Notes under the pieces: model-generated | Database searches by the model: none | What the model saw: the letters and a program-made list of their open reading frames with translations, nothing else | What the model was told of the DNA's origin: nothing | Position numbers and translations under genes: made by a program | Part shown: piece by piece, positions 16,228 through 25,594 of the stretch | Layout of the letters: the number at the start of each line of letters is the position of its first letter | How positions within the stretch are numbered: the first letter of the stretch is position 1 | Assembly: GCF_017471675.1 (NCBI RefSeq) | Contig: NZ_JAFUSK010000049.1 | Location: 1 to 45,587, forward strand | Origin: Pseudobutyrivibrio sp. | GTDB lineage: Bacteria > Bacillota > Clostridia > Lachnospirales > Lachnospiraceae | Direction: 5' to 3' | DNA length: 45,587 bases

Positions 16228-17263
16228 CCACCTCCTGAAGCTCATCTGCTACATTGCTTGCATCAATCAGCTTAGCCTCTACACTGACATAATCAGAAAC
16301 ATTACCTGCCTCCTTATATTCAATAAAAGCCCCTGCTGCTGCCTGGCCCAGTGCCTTAGAATCCACATACACTGAGCTTGCAATAACCCTCTGTTTGATA
16401 CCTGTTAGGATGGTTGAGGATTTATCACTTCCGAAAAGTAATATTGAACCTACCTTATTGTAGTCAATCATAGCCTGATAAAATGAAGCTGTGGTCTTTT
16501 CATCAAGACAGATTACCACCGGTGCCAAATCGTTTTCCTTAAACATGTTCTGCACATATTCTTCTATGGCAAAAGGCCCTGTTTCTGTAATAGCTCTGGC
16601 TTCAAATTCTAAAGGAGCATTTACTATATCAGCCCCTGTAAGTGCTGTTTGGATATTGTTAATAAAAGCATTTTCATCAGCAACACTTACACTATCAGCC
16701 CCTAGCACCAATACCTTCTTTTGCTTTACAAGATTGTCCACAAGAGATGTGCCGTAAAGGCTTGCTATAGAATAGCTGTTAGCACCTATGTAACTGATTC
16801 TGCTTTCAGCTTCCACATCAGTACCTAAGGCAAATACCGGAATCCCCCTTTGACTTGCTCTGGCAAGCATTTTTGTAGTTTCTTCACTGTCATCCCCTTC
16901 TATAAAAATAGCATCGCAGTCCGACTCAATAGCCATCTCAATAAGCTCTGGCTTGCTATAGCTTTCATCAATAGACTGAGAAATCATGTCTATATAGACA
17001 CCATTCTCCTTACCGTATTCCTTTGCTGCTTCGTACACCTGCTTCCAAAAGGTTGAATCATCATCAGAAGAAATCATTACCACATAGGAATCGTACTCGT
17101 TGTAGGTAGTTTCTGCCATCAGTCCCACTGCTTCATCCATTCTCTGCTTGTACAAAACAGTGCTTACAATTGTAGCAATAAACATAAAAGCAACAGCGCA
17201 GCCTGCTGCAATAGCAAGCGCACTGTTGCTTCCTAATTTTCTTTTGCCCCCTAATAATCCCAT
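16217..17263 (-). CDS. Membrane-anchored sugar-binding sensor protein
   Basis: A 348-aa type I periplasmic-binding fold tethered by an uncleaved N-terminal helix (ALAIAAGCAVAFMFIATIVS, residues ~16-35), not by a lipid. Fold hallmarks are VVMISSDDDSTFWKQVYEAA, IDMISQS, DCDAIFIEGDD and GIPVFALGTD. It overlaps the kinase gene, so the two are translationally coupled. This arrangement resembles XylFII-LytS pairs of clostridia, in which a binding protein activates the kinase on sugar binding. The ligand here is unknown. It follows hisS by 20 bp, and the ribosome site is only TAGGG. Confidence 0.87.
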   Translation of the reverse strand: MGLLGGKRKLGSNSALAIAAGCAVAFMFIATIVSTVLYKQRMDEAVGLMAETTYNEYDSYVVMISSDDDSTFWKQVYEAAKEYGKENGVYIDMISQSIDESYSKPELIEMAIESDCDAIFIEGDDSEETTKMLARASQRGIPVFALGTDVEAESRISYIGANSYSIASLYGTSLVDNLVKQKKVLVLGADSVSVADENAFINNIQTALTGADIVNAPLEFEARAITETGPFAIEEYVQNMFKENDLAPVVICLDEKTTASFYQAMIDYNKVGSILLFGSDKSSTILTGIKQRVIASSVYVDSKALGQAAAGAFIEYKEAGNVSDYVSVEAKLIDASNVADELQEVDGE

Positions 17264-17283
17264 AACATTAACCCTACAATATC

Positions 17284-18543
17284 TTACCTATTGAAAAACT
17301 CTACGAATTCCTCATAGCCTTCTGCTGAAAGCTGCTCCTTCTGGAACTTCTTATTCTTGTTCATACGTACTACAAGAACTGTCTCACCATTTGCACGGGC
17401 TGCCTTAGCCTGCGCCATAACCTCTGTAAGCTTATCTGCTGGATACCCCTTCTCAACAAGATAAGCCACTTTCTTGTTAGCACCTGGCACCTTGAAGCCC
17501 TGCTCCATAAGAAGAAGGATAATACGCTCAAATCCAATTGAGAAACCACATGCAGGAGTGTTCTGACCTGTAAAGTTACCAATCATCTTATCGTAACGTC
17601 CACCGCCGCCGCAGCTTCCGCCAAACTCTGGAATAGCAATCTCAAAGATTGTACCTGTATAATAGCTCATTCCACGTACAAGTGTAGGATCAAATACAAG
17701 CTCAAACTCAGCTTCCTTAGTAGCATTAACAGCTGTTGCAATCTCACGCATCCAGTTAGCTACTTCTTCATCAAGGAACTCACCAAGCTTAGAAAGTAAA
17801 ATTTCCATGCCTGCAGCAACATCCTTAACATTATCAAGTGCGTCAAACAAATCTACATATTTATCGATAGATTCCTGTGGATAACCAGCCTCAAGAAGCT
17901 CCTTAGAAACTCCATCAAGACCAATCTTATCCATCTTATCAAGTGTAATGAAGATTGAATCGTAATCCTCCTCAGCAAAGCCTGCGTATGCAGCCATAGC
18001 CTTAAGGATACGACGCTCGTTAATACGGATTTCAAAATTCTTAAAACCGATGCGGCCAAGTGTAGTAGTGGTTGCAAGGATAAGCTCTATCTCTGCAAGG
18101 TTGCTAGGCTCGCCTAAAATATCGATATCACACTGAGTGAACTGACGATAACGACCACGCTGAGGTCTATCAGCTCTCCAAACAGAACCAATCTGAAGTG
18201 ACTTAAATGGTGAAGTAAGCTCGTTAGCATGGTTAGAATAGAAGCGGCAAAGAGGTACTGTAAGGTCGTATCTCATACCAAAATCTACAACATCCTCCTC
18301 AGTAGTAGCCTCTGGGATGTTAAGCTTCTCGCCACGCTTCATTACCTTGAAGATAAGCTTTTCGTTCTCGCCACCCTGCTTATTTGAAAGATTGCCAATA
18401 GACTCCATTGCTGGTGTCTCGATTGGTGTAAATCCAAATGAGCGATATGTCTCCTTAATAATAGAAGTAACATAATCTCTAACTTCCATTTCATAAGGAA
18501 GTATATCCTTCATTCCGTTAACTGGTTTCTTGTTTAAAGCCAT
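17284..18543 (-). CDS. hisS: Histidyl-tRNA synthetase
   Basis: A 419-aa class II aminoacyl-tRNA synthetase that charges tRNA-His in the cytoplasm. Visible signatures are the motif 1 region around GFTPIETPAMES, motif 2 FKSLQIGSVWRADRPQRGRYRQFTQCDIDI, the HisA motif LVRGMSYYTGTIFEI and motif 3 CGFSIGFERI, with a C-terminal anticodon-binding domain. Length is normal. AGAGAGG precedes the ATG at 18543. It overlaps hemZ by 10 bp and is probably co-transcribed with it. Confidence 0.97.
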   Translation of the reverse strand: MALNKKPVNGMKDILPYEMEVRDYVTSIIKETYRSFGFTPIETPAMESIGNLSNKQGGENEKLIFKVMKRGEKLNIPEATTEEDVVDFGMRYDLTVPLCRFYSNHANELTSPFKSLQIGSVWRADRPQRGRYRQFTQCDIDILGEPSNLAEIELILATTTTLGRIGFKNFEIRINERRILKAMAAYAGFAEEDYDSIFITLDKMDKIGLDGVSKELLEAGYPQESIDKYVDLFDALDNVKDVAAGMEILLSKLGEFLDEEVANWMREIATAVNATKEAEFELVFDPTLVRGMSYYTGTIFEIAIPEFGGSCGGGGRYDKMIGNFTGQNTPACGFSIGFERIILLLMEQGFKVPGANKKVAYLVEKGYPADKLTEVMAQAKAARANGETVLVVRMNKNKKFQKEQLSAEGYEEFVEFFNR

Positions 18544-19973
18544 TTTAAATCCTCTCTAAGTCTTTCTCTTTTTCTTTCTATCATTTCATCAATTCTGTCC
18601 ATGTAAAGCTGAACATCCTTGACATTCTCACATCTTGTAACTGTGGCACCATGGTCTGCAACAAACTTACATGAACAGCCTGCGCCAAGTGCCATTATAG
18701 TTTGTTTTTCTTCCATTATCAAGATATTATAGAGTCCTTCTTTGTCAGAAGTTGCATATCCTATGTTCTCAAGGTTAGCAGCCATGTTCTTTTGCCTGTA
18801 TAGATAGTAAGGCTTAAGGTTGAGCTTATTAGCTGTTTCAAGGCATGCATCCATGTGAGCCTGTGAGTTTTCGATTAAATAATCATCATAAGCTTCCTTA
18901 TCTATGTTAAGCCTTGCAGAATGCTTCAAAGCCAGTGAATGGACAGTCAGATTATCTGGGGACAGCTTTTCAATCTCTGATAATGTGTATCTTACATCTT
19001 CTATTGTCTCACCTGGAAGCCCAAGTATTAAATCCATATTGATATCATCAAAGCCAAGCTCCTTGGCCCAGCCATATACCCTGTAGATATCCTCCACCTT
19101 ATGGAATCTTCCTATTAAATCCAAAGTCTTTTGATTCATGGTCTGTGGATTAATAGAAATCCTGGTGATAGGATGATTCTTCATAATTTGAAGCTTCTCG
19201 TAGGTGATGGAATCTGGACGGCCTGCCTCGATAGTGTATTCCAGCAAATCTGTGGTGTTGAAATATCTATCAACCAGCTCTAAAAGCTTCTGTAAATGCT
19301 CTTCATCAAGGGATGTTGGGGTTCCCCCACCAATATAGATAGTGGTAAGCTTTTTATCCTTACATGCCTCAGCGGTAAATGCAATCTCCTTTTCAAGAGC
19401 ATTTAGATAATCATCTAATTTCTTCTTCCAAAGACCTATTGGATATGAAGTAAACGAACAGTAAAGGCAGGTGCTTGGGCAAAATGGAATTCCAATATAA
19501 ACAGAATACCCATTGTCATAATCAATTCCTGATAAAAGCTCATGCTCCTTGTGTGAAACCTGAAGGCTCAAGGCTATCTTTTCATCTGATGTAAGGTAGG
19601 TCTTTTTCATGTAATCAGCTACCTCTTCATCTGATGCGCCCTGTTCTATCATGCCAAGGCTAATTTTGGTAGGACGAATGCCTGTAAGTGTCCCCCAAGG
19701 CAAAGTCTTTCCTGTGCGCTTGCTTATGCTTTCATAAATAGCAAGCTTAAGACGATTCTTAGTATCAGGCCTGTTGGAATAATCTATCTCAACCTCCCTG
19801 CCATCTAATGTAAGCTTGTAGTCTGCGTATTTAACGTCCATGGTAAATAAGATGTCCTCATCAGTCGGTGCATCCGCAGTGCCGATGCGCACCTCCTGCT
19901 TAGGATAAAATGCCTTTACCAGGGAATAAATGTCGTATTCAAAATTATCTTCGTTTAACTTTACGTATATCAT
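18534..19973 (-). CDS. hemZ: Radical SAM coproporphyrinogen dehydrogenase-like HemZ
   Basis: A 479-aa radical SAM protein of the HemZ group, formally an oxygen-independent coproporphyrinogen III oxidase homologue. The iron-sulfur motif reads CPSTCLYC (~residue 165), with IYIGGGTPTSL following and the HemN-like stretch ITRISINPQTMN further on. Members of this group in Firmicutes are often annotated in haem synthesis although their real substrate is uncertain, and no other haem genes are here. Its N-terminal ~150 residues are the HemZ-specific extension. It overlaps hisS. The ribosome site before the ATG at 19973 is weak. The 52-bp-period array lies immediately upstream. Confidence 0.9.
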   Translation of the reverse strand: MIYVKLNEDNFEYDIYSLVKAFYPKQEVRIGTADAPTDEDILFTMDVKYADYKLTLDGREVEIDYSNRPDTKNRLKLAIYESISKRTGKTLPWGTLTGIRPTKISLGMIEQGASDEEVADYMKKTYLTSDEKIALSLQVSHKEHELLSGIDYDNGYSVYIGIPFCPSTCLYCSFTSYPIGLWKKKLDDYLNALEKEIAFTAEACKDKKLTTIYIGGGTPTSLDEEHLQKLLELVDRYFNTTDLLEYTIEAGRPDSITYEKLQIMKNHPITRISINPQTMNQKTLDLIGRFHKVEDIYRVYGWAKELGFDDINMDLILGLPGETIEDVRYTLSEIEKLSPDNLTVHSLALKHSARLNIDKEAYDDYLIENSQAHMDACLETANKLNLKPYYLYRQKNMAANLENIGYATSDKEGLYNILIMEEKQTIMALGAGCSCKFVADHGATVTRCENVKDVQLYMDRIDEMIERKRERLREDLKWL

Positions 19974-20000
19974 ATCTTTGTTCCTAATTATCTATGGAGC

Positions 20001-20350
20001 TTACTATCTGTGCATACTTTTTGTTATCAAGATAGTAGTGCTCTCTTGCACTTTTACTATCTGATTTTGATTTTCAATCTTAGATAGTAGTATGCTGTGG
20101 ACTTATTACTACCTATATTTGATTTTTTATAATGGATAGTAGTAATATTCATATTTCTTACTATCTAAATCATTTTTTCCTTCGCAGATAGTAAATGTTT
20201 GTCATTCAGCTACTACCTCAGCTCAAAATTTCTTACTAGATAGTAAATAATTGTTAAGTAACTACTATCTCAACTCTAATTGTCTTATCAGATAGTAGTT
20301 CTGTTCTTATTGGCTACTATCTAATATTAAATCTTTCTTTTAGATAGTAA
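20001..20350. repeat. Inverted-pair array 1: seven units, 52-bp period
   Basis: Seven units each consist of arm YTACTAYCT, a variable 19-nt loop (20 in the first), the complementary arm RGATAGTAR and a variable 15-nt linker. Left arms start at 20001, 20054, 20106, 20158, 20210, 20262 and 20314, so the spacing is 53 once and then 52 five times. Only the arms are conserved; loops are T-rich but differ. It fills most of the hemZ upstream region and contains no gene. Confidence 0.93.
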
Positions 20351-20360
20351 TTATAGGTTT

Positions 20361-20473
20361 TTGATTTTCATCAGAAAATCAAGAACCGGAGATTGACCAA
20401 TATTTTCTAAAAGAAAATATTGCTTGGCAAAGCCAAGTTCTTGTGGGCTTTTTCCTTAAGTAGCCCACAAGAA
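20361..20473. repeat. Cluster of four perfect hairpins, three directly abutting
   Basis: Perfect stems are TTGATTTTC/GAAAATCAA (20361-20382), CAATATTTTC/GAAAATATTG (20398-20422), CTTGGC/GCCAAG (20423-20437) and TTCTTGTGGGC/GCCCACAAGAA (20438-20473). The last three touch without a spacer. The end near 20473 lies 15 bp beyond the stop codon of the MBL-fold gene, so one stem may act as its terminator, but T runs are poor. Confidence 0.75.
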
Positions 20474-20488
20474 GTTATAGTTCTGATT

Positions 20489-21115
20489 TTAGCTCAAATA
20501 AGGATTGTATAATCGTTCTTCGCTAATTGTGGTTGGTTCGTTGTGGCCTGGGTAACAGATGGTGTCGTCATCCAACACTAGAAGCTTACTCTTAATGCTA
20601 CCTACCAACTGGCTCATAGAGCCGCCTGGGAAATCAGTGCGACCAACTGAACCTGCAAACAGTGTGTCCCCTGTAAACACAATGCCTTCTTTTTCAAAAT
20701 AGAAGCAGCAGCCACCTGGAGTGTGACCTGGTGTAAACAGACACTTTACCTTAAGTCCTGCCAGCTCTATTACTTCATCATCCTTTAGAAAGATATCTGC
20801 CCTGTATGTTTCGCTGCTTCCATACATATCTGCAGATAGATTGATAGATGGATTTTTAAGCTCGTCGGCGCAGGCCTCATGTGCGTATATCTTAATCCCG
20901 TATTCATCTGCAATGGTAGCAGCCTCACCAGCATGGTCAAAATGCCCATGAGTAAGAAGCACTGCCACAGGCTTAGTGCCAGTCTGTGCTACTGCAGACT
21001 TTACCCTATCTGCCGCAGAGCCTGGATCGATAATAATAGATTCTTTTGTTTCCTCATTAATAGCCAGATAGCAATTCTCCATCGCTGCTGGCAACATCAC
21101 TTTTGCTACTTTCAT
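20489..21115 (-). CDS. MBL-fold metallo-hydrolase (glyoxalase II-like)
   Basis: A 208-aa cytoplasmic metallo-beta-lactamase-fold enzyme, probably a thioester or similar hydrolase of the glyoxalase II/YcbL type. Metal ligands are seen in THGHFDHAG (~residue 57), the single His in FTPGHTPGG, Asp in FTGDTLF and His in CYPGHNEPT. The ATG at 21115 is chosen for its GGAGAGG ribosome site and because the protein aligns from MKVAKVML; an ATG at 21214 would extend into rel. It follows rel by 76 bp, a gap that holds a 10-bp hairpin. Confidence 0.92.
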   Translation of the reverse strand: MKVAKVMLPAAMENCYLAINEETKESIIIDPGSAADRVKSAVAQTGTKPVAVLLTHGHFDHAGEAATIADEYGIKIYAHEACADELKNPSINLSADMYGSSETYRADIFLKDDEVIELAGLKVKCLFTPGHTPGGCCFYFEKEGIVFTGDTLFAGSVGRTDFPGGSMSQLVGSIKSKLLVLDDDTICYPGHNEPTTISEERLYNPYLS

Positions 21116-21134
21116 ATTCCTCTCCAAAATAGTA

Positions 21135-21164
21135 GAACAGCTATCTACTTTGAAATAGCTGTTC
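21135..21164 (-). terminator. Hairpin between rel and the MBL-fold gene
   Basis: Stem GAACAGCTAT/ATAGCTGTTC with a 10-nt loop lies between the rel stop codon and the MBL ribosome site. There is no strong T run, so it may attenuate transcription or stabilise RNA rather than terminate. Confidence 0.5.
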
Positions 21165-21191
21165 CAACCGCCAAATTTATTAAGTTCTATA

Positions 21192-23495
21192 TTATCCTCT
21201 AGGGCGTTCAACATCTATGATTGATTCAACCTGCTTAATCTTCTCAACTAATGAGCGAAGCTGTTCACGGCTCTGGGTGCCGAACTTGATGGTGATTGTA
21301 GCAACGCCCTGCTTGCTGGTCTTAGAATGGATTGAATCGATATCGATTTCTCTTTCAGTAAAGATACGAGTAATATCTACAAGAAGTCCTGTACGATTGT
21401 TGCCGTAGATATTGATTTCTGTAAGATATACGCCGCCCTTCTTGCCTTCATCCTCAGAATCTGTAGCCCACTCTGCCTCGATTAATCTTTCCTTTTCAAA
21501 ATCAGGTAGGTTAATCATATTGATGCAGTCAGTACGGTGGATGGAAACACCACGACCTCTGGTTACGAAGCCAACGATTTCGTCACCTGGCACTGGATTA
21601 CAACACTTAGAGAAACGAACTGAAACATCATATATACCGCTTACTGTAATGCCGTTCTTAGATTTAGGCTTAATCTTTTCGTTGCCACCTGAATGCTCAG
21701 CAAGAACATCCTCATCGGTCATCTTAATAGGATGATCCTTCTGCCATTCAGAATACATTCTGTTAATGACAGCGCCTTCCTTGATAGCGCCCTGGCCTAC
21801 AGCTGCAAGACAATCATCCCAGCTGTGGAAGCCGTATTTATTCTTGATTAATTCCTGATATTTAGGCTTGTTTACCTCTCCAAGGTCTACTCCCTTTTGC
21901 TTAGCAGAACTGATGAGCAATTCCTTACCCTTAGCAATATTCTCATCCTTGGACTGGCTTCTGAACCACTGATTAATCTTGTTCTTAGCCTGTGAACTCT
22001 TAACAATGCTAAGCCAATCACGGCTAGGGCCGTTTGTGTTCTGAGAGGTGACGATTTCGATACGGTCACCATTTTGGATAACGTAATCAATTGGAACAAG
22101 CTTGCCATTAACCTTAGCACCAATCATGCGGTTACCTACAGCAGAATGGATGGCATAGGCAAAATCGATAGGTGTAGAGCCGTTAGGCAAATTCTTAACA
22201 TCTCCTGATGGAGTAAAACAAAATACTGTATCCGAAAACAGATTAAGGTCTGATTTAAGAAGGCTTGAAAACTCCTTATTATCGGAAATCTCCTGCTGCC
22301 ACTCAAGGATTTCACGAAGCCAGGAAAGCTTCTCTTCCTCGCCCATAACTGTAGAGCCTTCGCCGCTTTCCTTGTATTTCCAGTGGGCTGCGATACCGTA
22401 TTCACTGGTGCGGTGCATTTCATAGGTACGAATCTGTATCTCAAAAGGCGAACCGTTAGGACCGATAACAGTAGTATGTAAGGACTGATACATGTTAGGC
22501 TTAGGCATAGCAATGTAGTCCTTAAAACGTCCTGGAATTGGAGTGTACATCTCATGGATTACACCAAGGGCTGCATAACAATCCTTGATAGAATCAACAA
22601 TAATGCGCACTGCGAACAAATCATATATCTGATCGATGGTCTTATTCTGATTAACCATCTTCTTGTAAATGCTGAAGAAATGCTTAGCTCTTCCGTATAC
22701 CTCTGCATCAATATCAGCATCCTTGATATGCTTAGCCACATCATCTACTAAAGAATTAATATATTCGTTACGCTGATTCTTTCTGAGGGCAACCTTCTCC
22801 ACTAAATCGTAGTAGGCTTCTGGCTCAAGATACTTAAGTGATAAATCATCAAGCTCTATCTTAACCTTGCTGATACCAAGACGCTGTGCCAAAGGAGCGT
22901 AAATTTCCATGGTCTCCTTAGCCTTTTCCTTTTGCTTCTCAGGGCGCATATACTTAAGCGTGCGCATGTTATGAAGCCTATCTGCAAGCTTAATAAGGAT
23001 AACGCGAATATCCTTAGCCATAGCAAGAAACATCTTACGAAGGTTCTCAGCCTGGATTTCCACCTTATCCGCATCGTAATTCAATTGACCTAATTTGGTA
23101 ACGCCATCAACAAGCTCTGCTACTTCCTCAGAGAACTCTGTTGCTATTTCTTCCTTAGTATATATGGTGTCCTCCACCACATCATGAAGAAGCCCTGCAA
23201 CGATAGTCTCTTTATCAAGCTCAAGATCTGCAAGAATGATTGCAACGCAAAGAGGATGAATGATATAAGGCTCCCCAGACTTGCGAACCTGACCCTCATG
23301 AGCCTTGCTGGCAAGCTGATAGCCCTTTTCAATCATAGAGATATCAGTGTTAGGATGGTACTTGCGAACCCTATCGATAAGCTCACGGTAAAGCACATCA
23401 GGGTCAACAAAATCTTCCGTAGCGATGACACCATGTCCATCCATAGCAATCTTGTTCTCAAGCTGTTGTAAATCGGCCTGATTGTAATCTGACAT
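21192..23495 (-). CDS. rel: Bifunctional (p)ppGpp synthetase/hydrolase
   Basis: A 767-aa long RSH enzyme controlling the stringent response. The hydrolase domain is in the first ~200 residues (KAHEGQVRKSGEPYIIHP, HD motif in LLHDVVEDT, LIKLADRLHNMRTL). The synthetase domain follows (GRAKHFFSIYKKM, YDLFAVRIIV, GRFKDYIAMPKPNMYQSLHT). A TGS domain (FCFTPSGDVKNLPNGSTPIDFAYAIH) and a C-terminal ACT domain complete it. Both catalytic domains look intact. I choose ATG 23495, with GGTGG upstream, over an upstream in-frame ATG at 23567. It is divergent from the ABC-F gene. Confidence 0.96.
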   Translation of the reverse strand: MSDYNQADLQQLENKIAMDGHGVIATEDFVDPDVLYRELIDRVRKYHPNTDISMIEKGYQLASKAHEGQVRKSGEPYIIHPLCVAIILADLELDKETIVAGLLHDVVEDTIYTKEEIATEFSEEVAELVDGVTKLGQLNYDADKVEIQAENLRKMFLAMAKDIRVILIKLADRLHNMRTLKYMRPEKQKEKAKETMEIYAPLAQRLGISKVKIELDDLSLKYLEPEAYYDLVEKVALRKNQRNEYINSLVDDVAKHIKDADIDAEVYGRAKHFFSIYKKMVNQNKTIDQIYDLFAVRIIVDSIKDCYAALGVIHEMYTPIPGRFKDYIAMPKPNMYQSLHTTVIGPNGSPFEIQIRTYEMHRTSEYGIAAHWKYKESGEGSTVMGEEEKLSWLREILEWQQEISDNKEFSSLLKSDLNLFSDTVFCFTPSGDVKNLPNGSTPIDFAYAIHSAVGNRMIGAKVNGKLVPIDYVIQNGDRIEIVTSQNTNGPSRDWLSIVKSSQAKNKINQWFRSQSKDENIAKGKELLISSAKQKGVDLGEVNKPKYQELIKNKYGFHSWDDCLAAVGQGAIKEGAVINRMYSEWQKDHPIKMTDEDVLAEHSGGNEKIKPKSKNGITVSGIYDVSVRFSKCCNPVPGDEIVGFVTRGRGVSIHRTDCINMINLPDFEKERLIEAEWATDSEDEGKKGGVYLTEINIYGNNRTGLLVDITRIFTEREIDIDSIHSKTSKQGVATITIKFGTQSREQLRSLVEKIKQVESIIDVERPRG

Positions 23496-23661
23496 GATAT
23501 CACCACCTTTCCAAAAATTTTTATTAAATATTATATAATTTAACAGGGTAAAAAGCAATAATGCCATGCTGAAACTTTTGGCAAAATCTAGACATTTTTA
23601 TGTTTTTTTGATAAACTATTTCAGGTTTATTTTAATTGAGTTTTTGAAAGGACTATTTTTA

Positions 23662-25299
23662 ATGATTCAAGCAAATAATGTCACTCTTCGTTTTGGCAAG
23701 AAAGCCTTATTTGAAGAGGTTAATATCAAATTTACAGAGGGTAACTGCTACGGTATCATCGGTGCTAACGGCGCTGGTAAGTCTACATTCCTTAAGATTT
23801 TATCAGGTCAGCTTGAGCCTACCAGTGGTGAAATCACTATGAGCCCTGGCAACCGCCTTTCATTCTTAGAGCAGGACCACTTCAAGTATGATGAGTTCAC
23901 AGCTCTTGATACAGTTATCATGGGTAATCAGCGTCTTTACGATATCATGAAGGAAAAGGACGCTATATATATGAAGGAAGACTTCTCTGACGAGGATGGT
24001 ATCCGTGCTGCTGAGCTTGAGAGCGAGTTTGCAGAGATGGATGGTTGGAATGCAGAGTCAGATGCAGCTACACTTCTTAACGGACTTGGAGTTGATACAG
24101 AATTCCACTACACATTAATGAGCGAGCTTCCTGGTGCTCTTAAGGTCAAAATCCTTCTTGCACGTGCACTTTTCGGTTCACCAGATGTTCTTCTTCTTGA
24201 TGAGCCTACTAACCACTTGGATTTGGATGCTATTGCATGGCTTGAGGAGTTCCTTATTAACTTTGAGAACACAGTCATCGTTGTATCCCATGACCGTTAC
24301 TTCCTTAACAAGGTATGTACACAGATTGCAGATATTGATTACGGTAAGATTCAGCTTTACGCTGGTAACTATGATTTCTGGTATCAGTCATCACAGCTTA
24401 TTATTCAGCAGCGTAAGGAAGCTAACAAGAAGAAGGAAGAACAGATTAAGGAATTGCAGGAATTCATCCAGCGATTCTCTGCTAACGCTTCTAAGTCTAA
24501 GCAGGCTACATCTAGAAAGCGTGCATTAGAGAAGATTCAGCTTGATGACATCCGTCCTTCTAGCCGTAAGTACCCATACATCGATTTCAGACCAGCTCGT
24601 GAAATTGGTAACGAGGTTCTTTCAATCGAGAATCTTACAAAGACAATTGATGGAGAGCTTATTCTTGACCATCTTACATTTAATGTTGGTCGTGAAGATA
24701 AGATTGCTTTCGTTGGTTCTAACGAAAAGGCAAAGACAGTATTATTCCAGATTCTTGCTGGTGAGATGGAGCCAGACGAGGGAAGCTACAAGTGGGGCGT
24801 TACTACAAGCCAGTCTTACTTCCCTAAGGACAACACTAACATCTTTAATACAGACCTTCTCATTGTAGATTGGCTTACACAGTTCTCTGAGATTAAAGAT
24901 GCTACTTATGTACGTGGTTTCCTTGGCCGTATGCTTTTTGCAGGTGATGACGGTGCTAAGAAAATGAAGGTTTTATCCGGTGGTGAAAAGGTACGTGTTC
25001 TTCTTTCACGAATGATGATTGAAAACAGCAATGTGCTTATGCTTGACGAGCCTACTGACCACTTGGATATGGAGTCTATTACAGCCTTAAATACAGGACT
25101 TCAGAAGTTCTCAGGCGTAATCCTCTTCTCTTCTCGTGACCACGAAATCGTACAGACAACAGCTAACCGTATTATTGAGATTCTTCCAAATGGACAGATG
25201 ATTGATAAGATGACTACATATGATGAGTACCTTGAGTCAGATGAAATGGCTAGAAAGCGTACCGTACTAGAAATGTCTTCAAATGATTTAGATGACTAA
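23662..25299 (+). CDS. ABC-F ATPase (YbiT-like)
   Basis: A 545-aa soluble protein with two ABC domains and no membrane segment, of the ABC-F family that acts on the ribosome in translation or antibiotic protection. Domain 1 has Walker A GANGAGKST, signature LPGALK and Walker B LLLDEPTNHLD. A charged interdomain linker (~residues 245-305, KKKEEQIKELQEF) follows. Domain 2 has an altered P-loop GSNEKAKT in place of GxxGxGKS/T, then LSGGEKVR and LMLDEPTDHLD. The altered P-loop is, as I recall, a feature of the YbiT-like subgroup. The start at ATG 23662 has AAAGGA upstream; longer in-frame extensions lack a ribosome site. Confidence 0.93.
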   Translation: MIQANNVTLRFGKKALFEEVNIKFTEGNCYGIIGANGAGKSTFLKILSGQLEPTSGEITMSPGNRLSFLEQDHFKYDEFTALDTVIMGNQRLYDIMKEKDAIYMKEDFSDEDGIRAAELESEFAEMDGWNAESDAATLLNGLGVDTEFHYTLMSELPGALKVKILLARALFGSPDVLLLDEPTNHLDLDAIAWLEEFLINFENTVIVVSHDRYFLNKVCTQIADIDYGKIQLYAGNYDFWYQSSQLIIQQRKEANKKKEEQIKELQEFIQRFSANASKSKQATSRKRALEKIQLDDIRPSSRKYPYIDFRPAREIGNEVLSIENLTKTIDGELILDHLTFNVGREDKIAFVGSNEKAKTVLFQILAGEMEPDEGSYKWGVTTSQSYFPKDNTNIFNTDLLIVDWLTQFSEIKDATYVRGFLGRMLFAGDDGAKKMKVLSGGEKVRVLLSRMMIENSNVLMLDEPTDHLDMESITALNTGLQKFSGVILFSSRDHEIVQTTANRIIEILPNGQMIDKMTTYDEYLESDEMARKRTVLEMSSNDLDD

Positions 25300-25303
25300 A
25301 ATT

Positions 25304-25331
25304 AAAAGCCTTGCCAACCGGCAAGGCTTTT
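25304..25331. terminator. Bidirectional terminator after the ABC-F gene
   Basis: Stem AAAAGCCTTGCC/GGCAAGGCTTTT lies 5 bp past the ABC-F stop and directly before the end of the minus-strand small ORF. With A and T runs on both sides it can serve both genes. Confidence 0.88.
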
Positions 25332-25332
25332 A

Positions 25333-25464
25333 TTAATCTATGCACACAACCTTTAGTGCACAATTAGAAACAAATTCAGTGACAATCCCCTTATCTTTTA
25401 GCTCGAAAGCCTTTCTAATAACCTCGTCTACTGTACAGCAATTAATGATCTGTCCTACTACCAT
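25333..25464 (-). CDS. Small hypothetical protein (43 aa)
   Basis: A 43-codon ORF too short for most gene finders. It begins MVVGQIINCCTVDE and ends CALKVVCID. Evidence for expression is an AGGAGG ribosome site 8 nt before the ATG at 25464 and a terminator at its end. It contains four Cys in two groups (CC near residue 9 and two close to the C terminus), which could bind metal, but no family is recognised. It lies between the convergent ABC-F gene and the Nudix gene, with its own intergenic space (25465-25594). Confidence 0.6.
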   Translation of the reverse strand: MVVGQIINCCTVDEVIRKAFELKDKGIVTEFVSNCALKVVCID

Positions 25465-25594
25465 TTTTTCATACCTCCTAAATTTGTGTTTGTTTTTGTT
25501 TCTGAAAAGATAATACCATGTGATTTGTCACATAAGTGTCACACAGGATATATTAATGATTTTTGAGATTCACATTCAATTTCATATTCCAAAA

